DNA of 64,000 bases, taken from NCBI GenBank assembly GCA_011503125.2, contig WWBZ02000033.1, positions 2,418,001-2,482,000 of the forward strand, given 5' to 3'. The stretch comes from Botryosphaeria dothidea (taxonomy: Eukaryota > Ascomycota > Dothideomycetes > Botryosphaeriales > Botryosphaeriaceae). Positions within the stretch are counted from its first letter, which is position 1. Each line of letters begins with the position of its first letter. Shown here piece after piece: positions 47,547 through 59,153 of this stretch. Below the pieces are notes generated by a model. It worked only from the letters and a program-made list of their open reading frames with translations, was not told the origin of the DNA and made no database searches. The position numbers were made by a program, and so were the translations under genes.

Positions 47547-50055
47547 GGCGGCGGCTGGGCGGCTACGGGCGTGGTGGGAAGTCGGGGCTCAGTCAGGTGG
47601 ACATAAGGTGAAGCTGGCGGTCGCGGTAGGGCTGGGCTGGCGAGCTCGGTCTGGGGACTGGAGCGCGGGCGGACTGGGGGACTAGGTAGCGTAGCGCAGC
47701 GGGCGCGTGCGAGCAGCGAGAGCGAGAGCGCTGGAGGAGCGACACGTGGTGGGAGCGGATGCGTCAATCGTGGGGTTGTCGTGGTTGACGGCAGCAGCGA
47801 TAAAGATGGTGATAGGTAGGTAGGATTGCGGCCTGAAGCAGGACCGCGGAGGGACGTGGAGCGGCTGTTGCGAAGGCTGGGCGGGCGAGAGCGAGGGAGC
47901 TGAGCAGCAGAGCAGCAGCAGGATCAGGGCCTCGCTCGCTCGGCGGGTGTGCGGCTCGCGCTGCAGGACGCCGGGTGCGAAGCGCCAGTCCAGCCAAGGA
48001 TCTGCCAGCTTGCCCGCCCAGCGCATAAATAATTGCACTCGCGCACGCCATGTCCACTCCTCCACGTCTACAAACTCTCCCGCGGCCGCTCCAGCCGGAG
48101 TCGTCACCGTCCCCGGCCATCGTCGTCACCGTCATCGCTGGCGCGCGCAGCCTGGAGCCGCCCTTCAGTGCACGCACCCTCCGCGCGAAACGGCCGCCGG
48201 CTCTGCACAAAGCGGCCGCGCGCCTTTGTGCCAGGACTGACTGACTGACTTTCGACGCAGCGCGCGGCCTGGCCCATCACGAGACAGCACGCTGTCCTCA
48301 GCCCACGCCCGCTGCCGTGAAACTCGTCGACGCTGGGTTATCCGAGATGATCGCAGTTTCGTAAGATTTGGCAGGGACAGTCCGACCATCCCAGCCTTGC
48401 GTCACCCTCCCGCTTGGCTGCGTCCGGTGAGCCTCGCGCCCTCTCACAGCTCGCCGCAAGTGGCAAGACGCCGTGCCTGCAGGGGTCGAGCCGGACTCTT
48501 ACCCGTGCGGGTAGGTGGATTCTCTGAGGCCTTCCGGCGCACTGTGTCAGCCACAAGGGGAAGAAAGCTTGTCGATGGATGGATGCGTCGTGTTCATCTG
48601 TCTCGGCACCCGTTTTTCGTGAAGATTCTCTCCGGAAACAGACGTCTTTCGTATCTTTGATACGGCTTGCCGATATTGCTATGAGAATAACTTCCCCTCA
48701 GCCTCAATCGTCCGCCAATCCAGCCTCTGTAACCCCCGCTGCCCCAGACGCTTCTGCGCCTTGTTCCAGAGCTGGGCCCTCATGGCAGCCGATGCGCGCT
48801 TGTAATGCTTTCGACACCCACAAAAATACCATCGCTCTCAAAGCTCTTCTATAACCTGCCTCTCCTGTGCCTTGCAGGTTTGAGGGTCCCGACTGATACA
48901 GGCACCATGTAGTCCCCTCTGACCCGAACGTCCCCTTTGTTTGACACCACAAGTCAGGGTGAAGGCTGTCGGCAAGCTGCACCGGCAGTGCTGTGACTCG
49001 GAGCTTAGAAAGCACAGAGGTGTGACGGAACCTCATGACATGTATTCAAATTTTGACACAATTATCCAAATAGTCCGTCCGACTTTTGGGCCTCGATTAC
49101 CTTTTACACAATCTCCATTAAGTATGCAGTCTTGTAGCAAGAGCGCTTTCAAGGTGAAAGGGTCGTTCATAGCATCACTGGATTTAAGTTCAGCACAAGA
49201 ATAGTGCTACGAGATCATGGTCTCGAAATATTAGTGCCAAGGAAGTCTCTTTACGGTAATCTCGCTTACACTTAGGTGTATTTCACAAAAAAGCATAGCG
49301 AATTGAAAGACGTCGGGAAGCCAAAAATGACTGTACGCACCTCTCATACTAGAGCTTTTGAGCTAAAAGAAAAACAAAGAAAAAAAACTCTTCGCGGAGC
49401 CTCGTTGTTCTCCAGGCCAAGATTTGGGCGGCAAGTCAACCAATCATATGCTGAAGCGTGCCAGCTTCCATGTTGGGCACCAACGTTTGAACATTATCTG
49501 CGTAGCTGATGTCGCAAAAGGCAGGTAGAGGAGAACCCGGCCGTTCGCCCCCACAGGTCCAGCCGCCATCAGCGGCAATAATGTGTCTAAAACAAAGTTC
49601 CGCTCCGGCCCGAACGCTTGAGGCTCTAGGTTACGGGACCGTTATCAGATCCGACTTCTGTAAAGCACATACACTCTCACGCAGCTTTGCGATTGGGAAG
49701 CAAAATCAGTGGCCGACACATCGTGCTGGCCTTATGTTCTCAGATGCGATTGTGGTATGGCTAATCGTTCGCTCTTTTGGCAATCTGTAGTGACCCTATC
49801 ATATCCCCTGGCACTTACATCACTGCATGATCTTTTTTGAGACTTGGACGGTCACACTCACGAGATTTCTCAAATTTCTGGAACCTTAGTCTCCGCCAAT
49901 AGATCTTCAAGAGTCTTCAAGCTTTAATGGGTCAGGCATTTTTCGAGCCAGCGAGAAAAGTTAACGGATGGGATGTCTATCATCCTCCAATAAACATCCG
50001 CCATGCAAATGGCAACTGGGAGTAATGCAGCCCAACCAATGAACATCTTACACGC
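47547..50055. other. Long intergenic region upstream of YAK1
   Basis: About 2.5 kb. The first ~800 bp next to YAK1 are GC-rich and contain several short upstream ATGs on the minus strand; they are probably the YAK1 promoter and leader. The remainder has no recognisable genes, and frames do not exceed about 110 codons. Confidence 0.55.
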
Positions 50056-50660
50056 TCACAAATTACTTGTGTTGTTTCTGGTAATGGAGAAGACTTCTGA
50101 CACCATCGCATGTCCAGGGGAATGAATCAGCGGCCCATGCACTATATAGAACGTGAACGAGATCGTTGCAAAATACTGGGCCAACGGTGCGGTGAAGAGC
50201 CGTTGAAGTTCTTTCAACCTCAAGACCAGACCACCATGACAGCACCGATCGACGGCCAGATCTGGTTGGAGCTCCAGCCATAAGACGCAGGGACCAACCT
50301 CGCCAGAGTGACGTAGCCTGGTGTCACCCTGATATAAAAATCTGGGGTGGATCCCAGGTACAGTCCCATAATTAAGACCGCTACCCAAGCAGCGCGGCTT
50401 TGATGATTTTTTTTTTCGAGGCAGTTCTTTGGAGAGATCATAACCTGGCAACGCCTCTTCAGTAAGTGCACTGGTGGGTGCATCGTGGATGCCGACGACG
50501 AGGTCCAGTTGCGTAACGAGCGCTCCCGAAACAAACAGCATCACCTCCAATCTACAGTAGGCCACAGAAAAGAGCACAAATGGTCCCAGAAGATGCCGGC
50601 GGTCTGCTAACCATATTTTCCAGTTCCAGGAGTTCGTGAACTTTGTAGCAGTTGCAGTAA
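50056..50660 (-). pseudogene. Remnant of a fungal acyltransferase-3 family gene
   Basis: Three pieces of one protein lie in two frames of the minus strand. First, about 50640-50500: RRHLLGPFVLFSVAYCRLEV and MLFVSGALVTQLDL. Second, in another frame, about 50400-50225: WVAVLIMGLYLGS, then IWPSIGAVMVVWS. Third, back in the first frame, about 50215-50110: LQRLFTAPLAQYFATISFTF followed by YIVHGPLIHS. The order and motifs, especially the last, match the C-terminal half of integral-membrane acyltransferase-3 proteins. The first frame change falls at a run of ten A. The 5' half with the catalytic histidine region is missing. An assembly error in the homopolymer cannot be excluded for one of the breaks. 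Confidence 0.65.
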
Positions 50661-51048
50661 CGTTAAGAAATCACAACATAATACGTTTGCTCATCAACTT
50701 GCGGCGAGAATGAGGCACCCTTTGCGAACCGGAGATCTAGTAAACACGTGTATCATTGGATTTAAGGCATCTTTCTGTTCAATCGTCTCTTCCTTCGTTG
50801 ATTAGGCGGGCACAAAGGCGATAGGCGGACAACAACTGGTTTTCTTCCCTAACGCTAACCCAAACAAGAAAGCTAAGTAGTCCGAAAAGTTGTAAGGGAG
50901 GGGTAGAGTTGCTCTCTCGCCCGGAGGTATTAGGCGGGTTCCGAAACCAGCACGACATTCCAATCTTACGAACTCCTTTTGAAGATACATGTTTCCCGGC
51001 TGTGATCGCCTTTCTATCCCAAGCTCTTCTATATGCAATACTGCACAC
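50661..51048. other. Intergenic region downstream of the MFS gene
   Basis: About 390 bp; the 3' region of the MFS transporter. I do not see the missing 5' half of the acyltransferase here. Confidence 0.5.
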
Positions 51049-53061
51049 TCACATCTCCGTTCTCCCCTTCTCCTCAGCTCGAATCTCAAGGTCATCCCGT
51101 TCCGAAGCTTTATTAAGCACACTCTTCTCGGAACTTCTTGGATGCTTCTCCACATCACCTTCCAAATTCTTTATAACATCCGCATCCTCTTCTCTCTCCG
51201 AACTCGAGCTCTCCTCCGCATCTGGATAATCTTCCCCTGCCATCTCCTCCAATGCCTTCTCCACATTCCCCTTCTCCTCATCAGTCCCCGCACCTCCATC
51301 ATCTCTTTTCTTACTTCCATCCCGCGCACCTAACGTCGGCTCCTCCACCCTCGGCAACTGCCTCATCCTCCTTCCCCCACTCCACCCCACCCACCCCCTC
51401 TCCCACGGGCCCCTCACCGCACAAAAACACAAACTCACACCTACCAACCCCACGCTCACACTCCCGCTTGCAATCCATCCGTGGCGCACATACACGTTCG
51501 TGCCCACAGATGTGCCCATCAGCTGGCCGCAAAACGTAAATACCATGAAGGCCGTGTTGACGCGGTTGCGGGCCTTGGGGGCGATGGCGTAGATGGCGGC
51601 GCGGTTGGCGACCTGGGCGGACTGGAACCCGAGGTCGAAGAGGAAGGCCTGCAGGATGGGGCCGGCGAGGGTGAAGGTGCCGGTGTAGGTGCCTAGTGAT
51701 TCGAATTGGGTGTCAGTTTGAGGGGCTTCGTGAGTGTTTTGGGGCATTAAGGAGGGGATCCCTGTAGGATTCTTTCTTATCCTCCCTCTGATTTTGTGAT
51801 AAAACGTACCGATGATTATGCCGGTCAGGGCAATGAGTTCGCCGAGGACAACGCTGAACCAAGGGACGAAGCGGTCAGTGACAATGCGAGCATACAAAGG
51901 TCCAAAAATCATAGCGCCGATGCCGATGAGGGCGAAGAGGCCGATGACGAGAGAGTTGAGGTGATAAGGAGGTCCGGCGAGGAGGAAGGTCAGGGTGGTC
52001 CAGAAATTAGTAAAAGTTGCCGAGGTGAAGATCGAGATTAGACAAGACTGCATAAGGGTTGGTTCTCGGAACAGGAGCGTGATAATGGACCAGAGCAGCT
52101 TGAAGTAGTTCATGTCGCGTGATGGGTTGGTGGAGGGGTAGTCCGGCATGAAGGCGACAAGGAGGGCCCACATGAGGTACTGCAGTCCAAGGGCCATCCA
52201 GTAGACATCGCGCCAAGAGACATATTCGGTGATTGTTCCAGAGATGAGGCGGGCAATCAGAATTCCTAGCATCAAGCCAGAAGTAACAATGGAAAGGGAG
52301 ACCCCTTTTTTGTTAGGTGGCGCCAGCTCGCCGACCAAGGGGAGCATGAGTTGCGGTGTTACTGTTGTGGCCCCAACGAGGAAGGAGAGAGCTAAAAACA
52401 CGGGAAGAGACGTCGTCACGCACAAGCCGATCCTATTGGGTTCGTGTCAGAGGCGAGTGTGGGATGACGAAGTTGAGGCTCTGCAATGCTCTTAACCAAT
52501 CGTTGGTTATGTACCTGAGCACAGAGAACCACTCACCAAATTGTTGCTGTGAAAAACATCAATCCCGTTACGAATGGTCTTCTCTTCACCATATCCGCCA
52601 GTGGGCATAGGAACAAAAGTCCTGCTGCATATCCTGCCTGCATCACTGTCGGAATTTGGGCCACCTGGTCGTACGTAACGTCGAAGTCGTCCGCCAAAAT
52701 ATTCAGAATGGGATGGTTATAATCTATTTGCATATGTTAGCAGGCACTTAATTTCGGGAGTATTGACTGTGATCATACACAGATTGGCAACAGTGAAAGC
52801 ACCGGCAAAGGCGAACAGAAAATTCAAAGACATGGAGAAGCCCGGCGGGTTCTCAGGATCCCAACGACAGTTGGGAGGGACCCAGAAGATGATGTTGTAA
52901 ATTCGATGCCATATCGAGCGCTTTGTAGATACCGCCACCAACGACGCTCGTTCATCACTGCTGGGCGTTCGCGATGGTAATTCTGGCGTTGTCGAGGTGG
53001 ACGAGAATTGGCCGTTGGTCCTCGGTGACTTGTCCCGCATTGGTGGATTCTCTTGCGTCAT
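51049..53061 (-). CDS. Major facilitator superfamily transporter (DHA1-like)
   Basis: On the minus strand: exons 53061-52779, 52723-52537, 52432-51810 and 51692-51049 give 578 aa. The last intron (51809-51693) is 117 nt, in frame and without stop, so an unspliced form would have 617 aa; splicing restores IIGTYTGTFTLAGP, the continuous pattern expected. About 12 hydrophobic helices are seen. The second helix ends in a degenerate motif A (PLADMVKRRP), and QAFLFDLGFQSAQVANRAAIYAI and ARNRVNTAFM fit fungal relatives of bacterial YnfM/AraJ exporters. The N-terminal ~70 and C-terminal ~120 residues are cytosolic, polar and, at the C-terminus, strongly acidic. The substrate is unknown. The ATG at 53061 is the first; a further extension begins with TTG. 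Confidence 0.88.
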
Positions 53062-55867
53062 GATCAGATTCAAGAGATAAGCTTAACGAAGACTGAGGAG
53101 AGATTGGGTCACTCGTTGCATGCTTCGGTGCTCTTACAATGCCCAGTCTGTGGTGAGAAAGAGACAACGCCGACCTCTTGAAGAAAGGCCGGTCAGGAAC
53201 GTTTCACCGCATGAATTGAAAATGGGCAATTCTCTTGATAAGCTAAGCACACCATCATTCGGCTCCCCTCACGACTCGCGGCCTAAAGTCCTAAGTCCGG
53301 AGAAGCACTATACCTTACAAGGATAATTGGCCATCTTCGTGGCTTATGCCCGGGCCGTGGGTGGGGTGCTCGGACCAATCAGAGATCAGTATACGGCGAC
53401 GGGCGTTAGAAACCTGGGCGGACTCTTGGTATGCATCACGAAGCTCTGTCTCCGTACAGTGTCGGAGTCTGTAAGTGACCTCTTTCCTTGAGCCAGTAAT
53501 GCTATACTTTCCAAAAGCAAAGCACAAAGCAAGTGAAGTGTTTGCGAAATTCGGAGTGATTAAAAACCACAGCAATATCTTGACAGCATATTCGGAAATG
53601 CGCCTTGAGCAACAACATCCAATCACTTCTTTTACACAGGCAGGAAATATTAAAGCGTAGGAAAAGCCTCAAGATCATCAGTTATGCAGAGGGATAGGAC
53701 TTCTGGGACTACCATATTGCGTTGTAGACTGATGACCTTTAAGCGGATATTCGCGGAAATGAGCGGCGACAGGCCGCTAACGCAATGAAACTGATGGAAT
53801 TTGCGCTTGATCGGTCGGAATCGATGAATGAATGACTTGATTGCTTGGTTGCTGAGGCGCTCGTGGTGTTGCTCCCAAGACGTCTCAGAATGAATGACTA
53901 AGCTAATATACTATCCAATAACAGATAACGGAGGTGATTGAGCTCATTTTCCATCAGAAACCAACCTTTCCTCCACCGTAATCGAAGGCGAACACATCTC
54001 ATGGAGAGGTTAGGCAAGAGTGAAAGGATACAGAGTAAGAACGAGGCCAAGGTAAGTACTCAACCGTTAAATTCCATATACCACACTAAGAGCTCTTGAA
54101 CCATCGACGAGCCCAAATCCCGTAGAGGATCCGATTGATGAACGAAGATCCCGATCAGGGAGAACGAGATTTCGTGAGCAGCAAATCACGTTTGTAAAGG
54201 TTTGCAGAGCACGGCGGACTAAATTTCCCGCAGGTAGTGTCAGCTGCCGAATTCGAGTCCTTTCAAGAATGCAACGTCGGAATTTTTGTTTCGATCAGTG
54301 TTTCCTTGGACGATAGGTCACGTAAAATCTTCCTTAATCTCAGGATGGTATTTCTTACGCTCCTATGCCCTGAAATCGACATGCTCATGGCTGATGTAGA
54401 CATGATGGCTTTAGAAAACCAATCCTGAGACTTGGCTGAAGACATTGGGCTTCCGCATAGAGACGCCCGCTGAAGATGGAGTGAGAAATTGTTGAACCGT
54501 TTGCTGTGAGATTCAGGGGTGAAGGCACGGTGGGCTCATTGCCGGGCCAAGTTAGAGATTATGGCGCATGAGCAGCGCGGAGAAATCCAAAGGGTCTCCG
54601 AAGACGGAGAGAAGTCAGCGCGGAAGCGGTCTGGCAGTTATTTTCCGGCGAGAAAAGTTTGCCTTCAGTGGGGACTGATCATATAAGCAGAACAAGGAGG
54701 CTATACCTGAGGTCACCCGGTTGTAGTGAGATTGAGGCGATGGGAATTTTCTGGACCCGCAAAAGTGATGGTGTGCAAGATCGGATGCATTGGGGCCGGG
54801 CCATGTGGGCAGCTGGGATGGCACTGCCGGTAGACTGCCGTGCAAGAGCCGTGCAATTGAAACATGTGGTCGGATATAAGCCTAACAAAGGGCCGTCAGG
54901 ATGGATTTCATGGACATCGGCTGGCAGAATTGAGGAGCAGACTCAAGCAAGCCACCTGGTCATGGGTCTGAGATGGCGCTGGTGTGTGGTGGTACAAGCT
55001 CAGCTCACAGCATGGGCAACCGCGGTCATAGCAGCGCAAAGTGCAGCAACATCGATGAGAAACTAAGGAAACAGGATGTCAAATGGAGGAGACGTCATGA
55101 GTGCAGGCGGCGCGGACGGGAAGGCGCTCGGCAGTGGAGCTTGGGCGCGCGCGGACCAGGCGGCTCCATGAGCTTGGCCTCCATCGTCCCTTCCTCACCG
55201 CCGACACACCCAGCGATCGCACTGCTGCTTTCCGAAATCGGTCACTGCCTGCTGCTGAGAAAGAGCTTGGGTCTAGACAATATGCATTCATCAGCCGCAA
55301 TTGCACTCTCCTGCGCCCTTCGGGACGTCCCCGCGTCGGCTTGAGATGCGGGTGGCGTCAGCTCCGCGGACCGTCCATGTCATGCCAACGTCACCGTCCG
55401 AAGTCTGCAGCTCAACACCGCGTCGTCCATCCGCCGCCGACAGCTCCCGCCGACTACCCCGGACGCCGTCCCTGACTAAGCCAGCCGCATCTCGAATCGC
55501 AGATGCCCCGTCGCCTCTTCGATCCTTCCCGCCCGTTGTCCTTACCTCAGCCCGCCCATCAGACGTCCCCTGCCTTTCTGCTCCGTGCACCAGAGCTTCT
55601 ATTGATCGCCTCCGAGTCACCTCCGCCTAGCCGCAGCCTCTGCTTCGACTAGTGCCTCTTTGAGCCAGTCGTGAAGTCAGCCCTTTACCACACCAGTCTG
55701 GACCATCATGTCATTCTTCCGTGCTACGAAGGTCTTTTCGACCGCGTGCCAGACGGCAATGGCCCCTGCCAATCTGCATAGTGAAGTCTATAAATCTATG
55801 CTTTTCCTCAACCGTGATGTTGCTTCTGCATCAAGCACCTTGAGCCTTTTCATCCACCACGCTCAGG
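53062..55867. other. Long intergenic region upstream of the Rds1-like gene
   Basis: About 2.8 kb. No frame shows protein features; around 55100-55630 both strands are open because of GC-rich composition. The last ~100 bp carry a TATA box. The region looks like ordinary noncoding sequence. Confidence 0.55.
55788..55795 (+). promoter_or_regulatory. TATA box (CTATAAAT) of the Rds1-like gene
   Basis: CTATAAAT lies about 75 bp before the ATG at 55868, with a CT-rich leader between. Confidence 0.6.
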
Positions 55868-57361
55868 ATGTCCTTCAAGTCCGTCCTCAGCGGCGCTGCC
55901 CTGGCCTACTTGGCCGCAGCTGCCCCGGCTCCCCTCCCTGACGTTCCTGGTTACACTGGCGCCGATGCTCCTTATGCCACCGACACTCCTGAGCCCGTCA
56001 CGAAGCTGACCACCTCTTTCGGCCCTGATTCTCAAATTGCCGCCACCTACACTACCGCTACGACTATCCCTTCTAGGATCAGCAGTGTTCTGACCGGCTC
56101 TACGAGCCATGGCCCTTATTCCGGTACTCCCACTACCACTGGTGCTGTCCAGGCTCCCACCACTTTGGCCTCCGAGGTCGCTCCCCTTCCTCCCAACCCT
56201 ACTGCGACCTACTATAATTCCGATGGAGAGCTTCAGGAGCCTGCTCCCGCCCCTTACACACCCGCTGGTGGTCTTGGTACCAACGGCACAGAGCCGCGTT
56301 ACATGGTCAATTCCGACTTTGACTTCGAGTCCATCCAGCTCGGCCTGTATCAAGAGTGGATCGAGCTTGATCTCTTCAACAATGGTCTGGCCACCTTCTC
56401 CGAAGAAGACTTCCTTGCTGCCGGCCTGACTGGTGAGGATCGTGCCCTGATCAGTTTCATGGCACAGCAAGAGACTGGCCACGCCACTCTTCTGACCAAT
56501 ATGCTCGGCGAGCGTGCCGCCCCGCAGTGCACCTACAACTACCCATATACCACTGTCCGCGAGTATATCGACTTCAACCAGAAGCTGACTCGCTGGGGTG
56601 AGTCCGGCGTCTGGGGATTCATTAACCACCTCGACGCCCGTGAGGTTGGTCAGCTGCTCTCCCAGTCAATCGCAACCGAGGCTCGCCAGCAGATGAGCTT
56701 CCGCCAGATGCTTGGCATGCACCCTTACCCCGTCTGGTTCGAGACCGGCATCCCGCAGTCGTGGGCCTGGACTTACCTCGCCCCCTACATCTCGTCTTGC
56801 CCCGAAAACACCACGCGCTTGGCATGGCAGAACTTCCCCGCCCTGCACATCACCAACCAGCCCAACCCCAACCGCTTCTCCGCCAACGACACCCAGGACA
56901 ATGAGGTCGTCGGAAACCGTACCGCCGACCCCTCCGATTCCAAGATCCCGTCCGAGGAGTCGTGCGTCAACCTCAATGTCACCGGCTACAACTGCGGCCC
57001 AGCCATCTCGCGCAACCGTTCCGAGCCGCTGACCTTCCCCGGCCGCCAGGTCCGCTTCACGTGGGACGAGCCTGGCCAGGCTGTGGGCCCCAACAACAGC
57101 TATGTCACCTCAACCTCTGCTGGTGATCCCAAATTCGTCGCCTGGGTCAGCCAGCTTAACCTCACCTACACCCCGCTCGAGGTAACCGGCCAGAACGAGG
57201 GCTACACTTACCAACCTGCCGGCTACGTCTACGAGGGTGACCCCGCCGTCAACGGTACCATGTTCGTTGCCTTGACCGACAGCGACCTATACCTTACGCC
57301 ATTCAACTTGTCCAGTATCAATCCGCACGTAAAGGCTCTTGGTATATACCAGGCTGGTTAA
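55868..57361 (+). CDS. rds1: Rds1-like secreted ferritin-like protein
   Basis: Single exon, 497 aa. A signal peptide (about 1-18, MSFKSVLSGAALAYLAAA) is followed by a Thr/Pro/Ser-rich linker to about residue 130. Residues about 145-330 form a ferritin-like four-helix domain: FESIQLGLYQEWIELDLFNN, ALISFMAQQETGHATLL (with the E..H metal-ligand pair) and IATEARQQMSFRQML. The C-terminal ~170 residues are beta-rich with N-glycosylation sequons. This order matches fungal stress-response protein Rds1, first described in S. pombe as induced by glucose, ammonium or phosphate starvation and by CO2 or temperature. Metal binding is suggested by the Glu/His residues but not proven. Confidence 0.9.
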   Translation: MSFKSVLSGAALAYLAAAAPAPLPDVPGYTGADAPYATDTPEPVTKLTTSFGPDSQIAATYTTATTIPSRISSVLTGSTSHGPYSGTPTTTGAVQAPTTLASEVAPLPPNPTATYYNSDGELQEPAPAPYTPAGGLGTNGTEPRYMVNSDFDFESIQLGLYQEWIELDLFNNGLATFSEEDFLAAGLTGEDRALISFMAQQETGHATLLTNMLGERAAPQCTYNYPYTTVREYIDFNQKLTRWGESGVWGFINHLDAREVGQLLSQSIATEARQQMSFRQMLGMHPYPVWFETGIPQSWAWTYLAPYISSCPENTTRLAWQNFPALHITNQPNPNRFSANDTQDNEVVGNRTADPSDSKIPSEESCVNLNVTGYNCGPAISRNRSEPLTFPGRQVRFTWDEPGQAVGPNNSYVTSTSAGDPKFVAWVSQLNLTYTPLEVTGQNEGYTYQPAGYVYEGDPAVNGTMFVALTDSDLYLTPFNLSSINPHVKALGIYQAG

Positions 57362-58199
57362 GCGAACGATGCTTCTCTGTATATGAATGATATCCTGTAA
57401 GATCTGTGGATGTGGAAGTACTCAGATGTTGTGAAATTACTGGTCTATGAACTGGTATTGTACGATGTATGAAGATGTAGCGAGTTGTAATGCAACGAAT
57501 TGATATCCCAAGTTCAATGCGCGTGTATCTCTTCACTTTGAAAACCTTTTGACAGTCAAATGTGAATCAATTTGGAACAGTACGCTAACAGTCTGCAAGG
57601 CCCAGAATAATGCCCTTGAAACTGAAAGAGATCACGGAGCAGGCTGAACTAGAGATTAACCCCTCTGAAGGAATTCGAACGGTAGAAAGGAGAGTAGGCC
57701 ACCTCTCGCATCATGGTTCATGGTTTGACTGCGTGTTTTCATGCTCCTCATCGCTTTCCCCCTCCCCATTTGTTTGCGGTCTGCATCCCACGCTCAGGCC
57801 AGAAAGACTCGAAGAGAATGTCGTCTCAGGCAGTCCAAGACCCAAGCGCTGTCGGCTCGTCTGTCCAGGGCGTGCTGATAGTGATGGTCCCGGGTCTCCA
57901 TGCGGGTGAGAGGTCACGCGCTCCCAATGAAATCCCTCCGTGTCTTCACCACCGCGGCTCCGAGCGTCAACCGCTTCGTTCGAAGTCATCTCCGCATCAG
58001 ACCCCGAGCCATGGTCCGTTTCTGAAGCAGAGTGTTCCCAGAACTTCCCTGGGGACAGGCCGGCTTCCGGGTTTCGAGGATCTCTCGGATGCAGCGAATC
58101 CAGCCACGGGCACGGGAATTCGAGAGACCGCTCTCGGATAAAGAGCCAATTTCGGAAGCGCGGGTAGTCTTTACCCCAATTTCCTAAGTGGGGCATGCG
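57362..58199. other. Intergenic region downstream of the Rds1-like gene
   Basis: About 840 bp. A 278-codon minus-strand frame begins further right and runs to 57711, but past the patatin relic its translation has no recognisable features. Confidence 0.45.
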
Positions 58200-59153
58200 T
58201 CCTACCTTATTGAGCAAATACCGAAGAAATGGTGTGGTTGCAGTCTCGGAAGAGAATGACCCAAGGTGTTCGAGTAGCCGGTGTAACAATGTACATAGCA
58301 TCCTGTTCATGCCACGTCCATAACCCTGAAAAAAGAAGAAAAGAACTCTGTGTGCGGTCAACCTTCGTCCCATTTTCTGACCCTTGATGATACGATTGGG
58401 TTGCGCTGAAGATTTTGTTATAGTATTCGTACTCATCCAATCCGATCTTCCCGATTGGTACATTGAATCGGAAATGTTTTCGCTCGTTAAAAAGTCTCTG
58501 ATGAGTTCTGTAAAAATCGTCGGCTGTTCGTTCGGTTTCGGTTGCAAGCTCTTTCAGCTTCTTCACAACAGCCGAAAGGTTGTTTTTGAACTCGTCGTCC
58601 GGGGCATTTCCTGTTCCTCGCTGAACACGTTGTCGACTGGGTTGTTGTATTGCAAGGCATCATCGATGAACTCTCAAGACATCGATCCATTGGAGAACGT
58701 CAGAGGATCGAAGAAAGTGGTTGCCGCCGACGTCGCACAGTAGGCCTCCCATATGCTGAATTTCTTCGAAAACGTATCCGCCATCTTGTATCGTAAGTAC
58801 TTAAGTAAACCGGTTGTGTGTTATCGGTGTTGATCGCAAAAAACGAAGCCATAGATACCGCAAGCATTCAATGGACTCAACGATCAGTTAAAACATCCTT
58901 ACACTCTGCGCTGAGGATCCGACGTCGATTCGAGGTCATTCACCATCTTTGCCTCATCTGATTGTAGACGGTTTTTCATGACTCTTCGGATAGCATGTTC
59001 AAGAGCTTTGGTGTCAAATTTTCCATTGACACAATAGGCATCCGATGCTCTGCGGAGCGACATCTTTTGTCGTCTGGGGGTGAAGATTTCCTGGCCGAGC
59101 CTAAGAGACTCGTTAACGCAACCGTCAAGACTCATGCGCAAACGTCCGAGCAT
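58200..59153 (-). pseudogene. Decayed patatin-like phospholipase gene
   Basis: Segments of one protein lie in order on the minus strand but in different frames. At 59153-58899: MLGRLRMSLDGCV and the following ~70 residues, as found after the GTSTGG serine motif of patatins. About 58860-58790: SFFAINTDNTQPVYLSTYDT. About 58785-58690, other frame: SIWEAYCATSAATTFFDP, then an in-frame TGA, then EFIDDALQYNNPVDNVF (the conserved D-G/A dyad region of the family, with Asp-Asp-Ala here). About 58600-58420: LKELATETERTADDFYRTHQ and HFRFNVPIGKIGLDEY, the typical C-terminus. At least two frame changes and one stop separate the pieces, so the gene is inactive. The glycine-rich N-terminal motif and the catalytic serine motif are not found upstream. 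Confidence 0.75.

Noticed and set aside
48480..48530. TCGAGCC-containing stretch that could suggest a tRNA B-box
   Set aside because: No matching A-box and no cloverleaf could be drawn.
55101..55630. Open frames on both strands upstream of the Rds1-like gene
   Set aside because: Both strands are open because of GC-rich composition; neither translation shows conserved patterns or start context.
57711..58199. C-terminal half of a 278-codon minus-strand frame
   Set aside because: Runs on from the patatin relic in a frame that does not match the family; the translation is low-information and probably noncoding.
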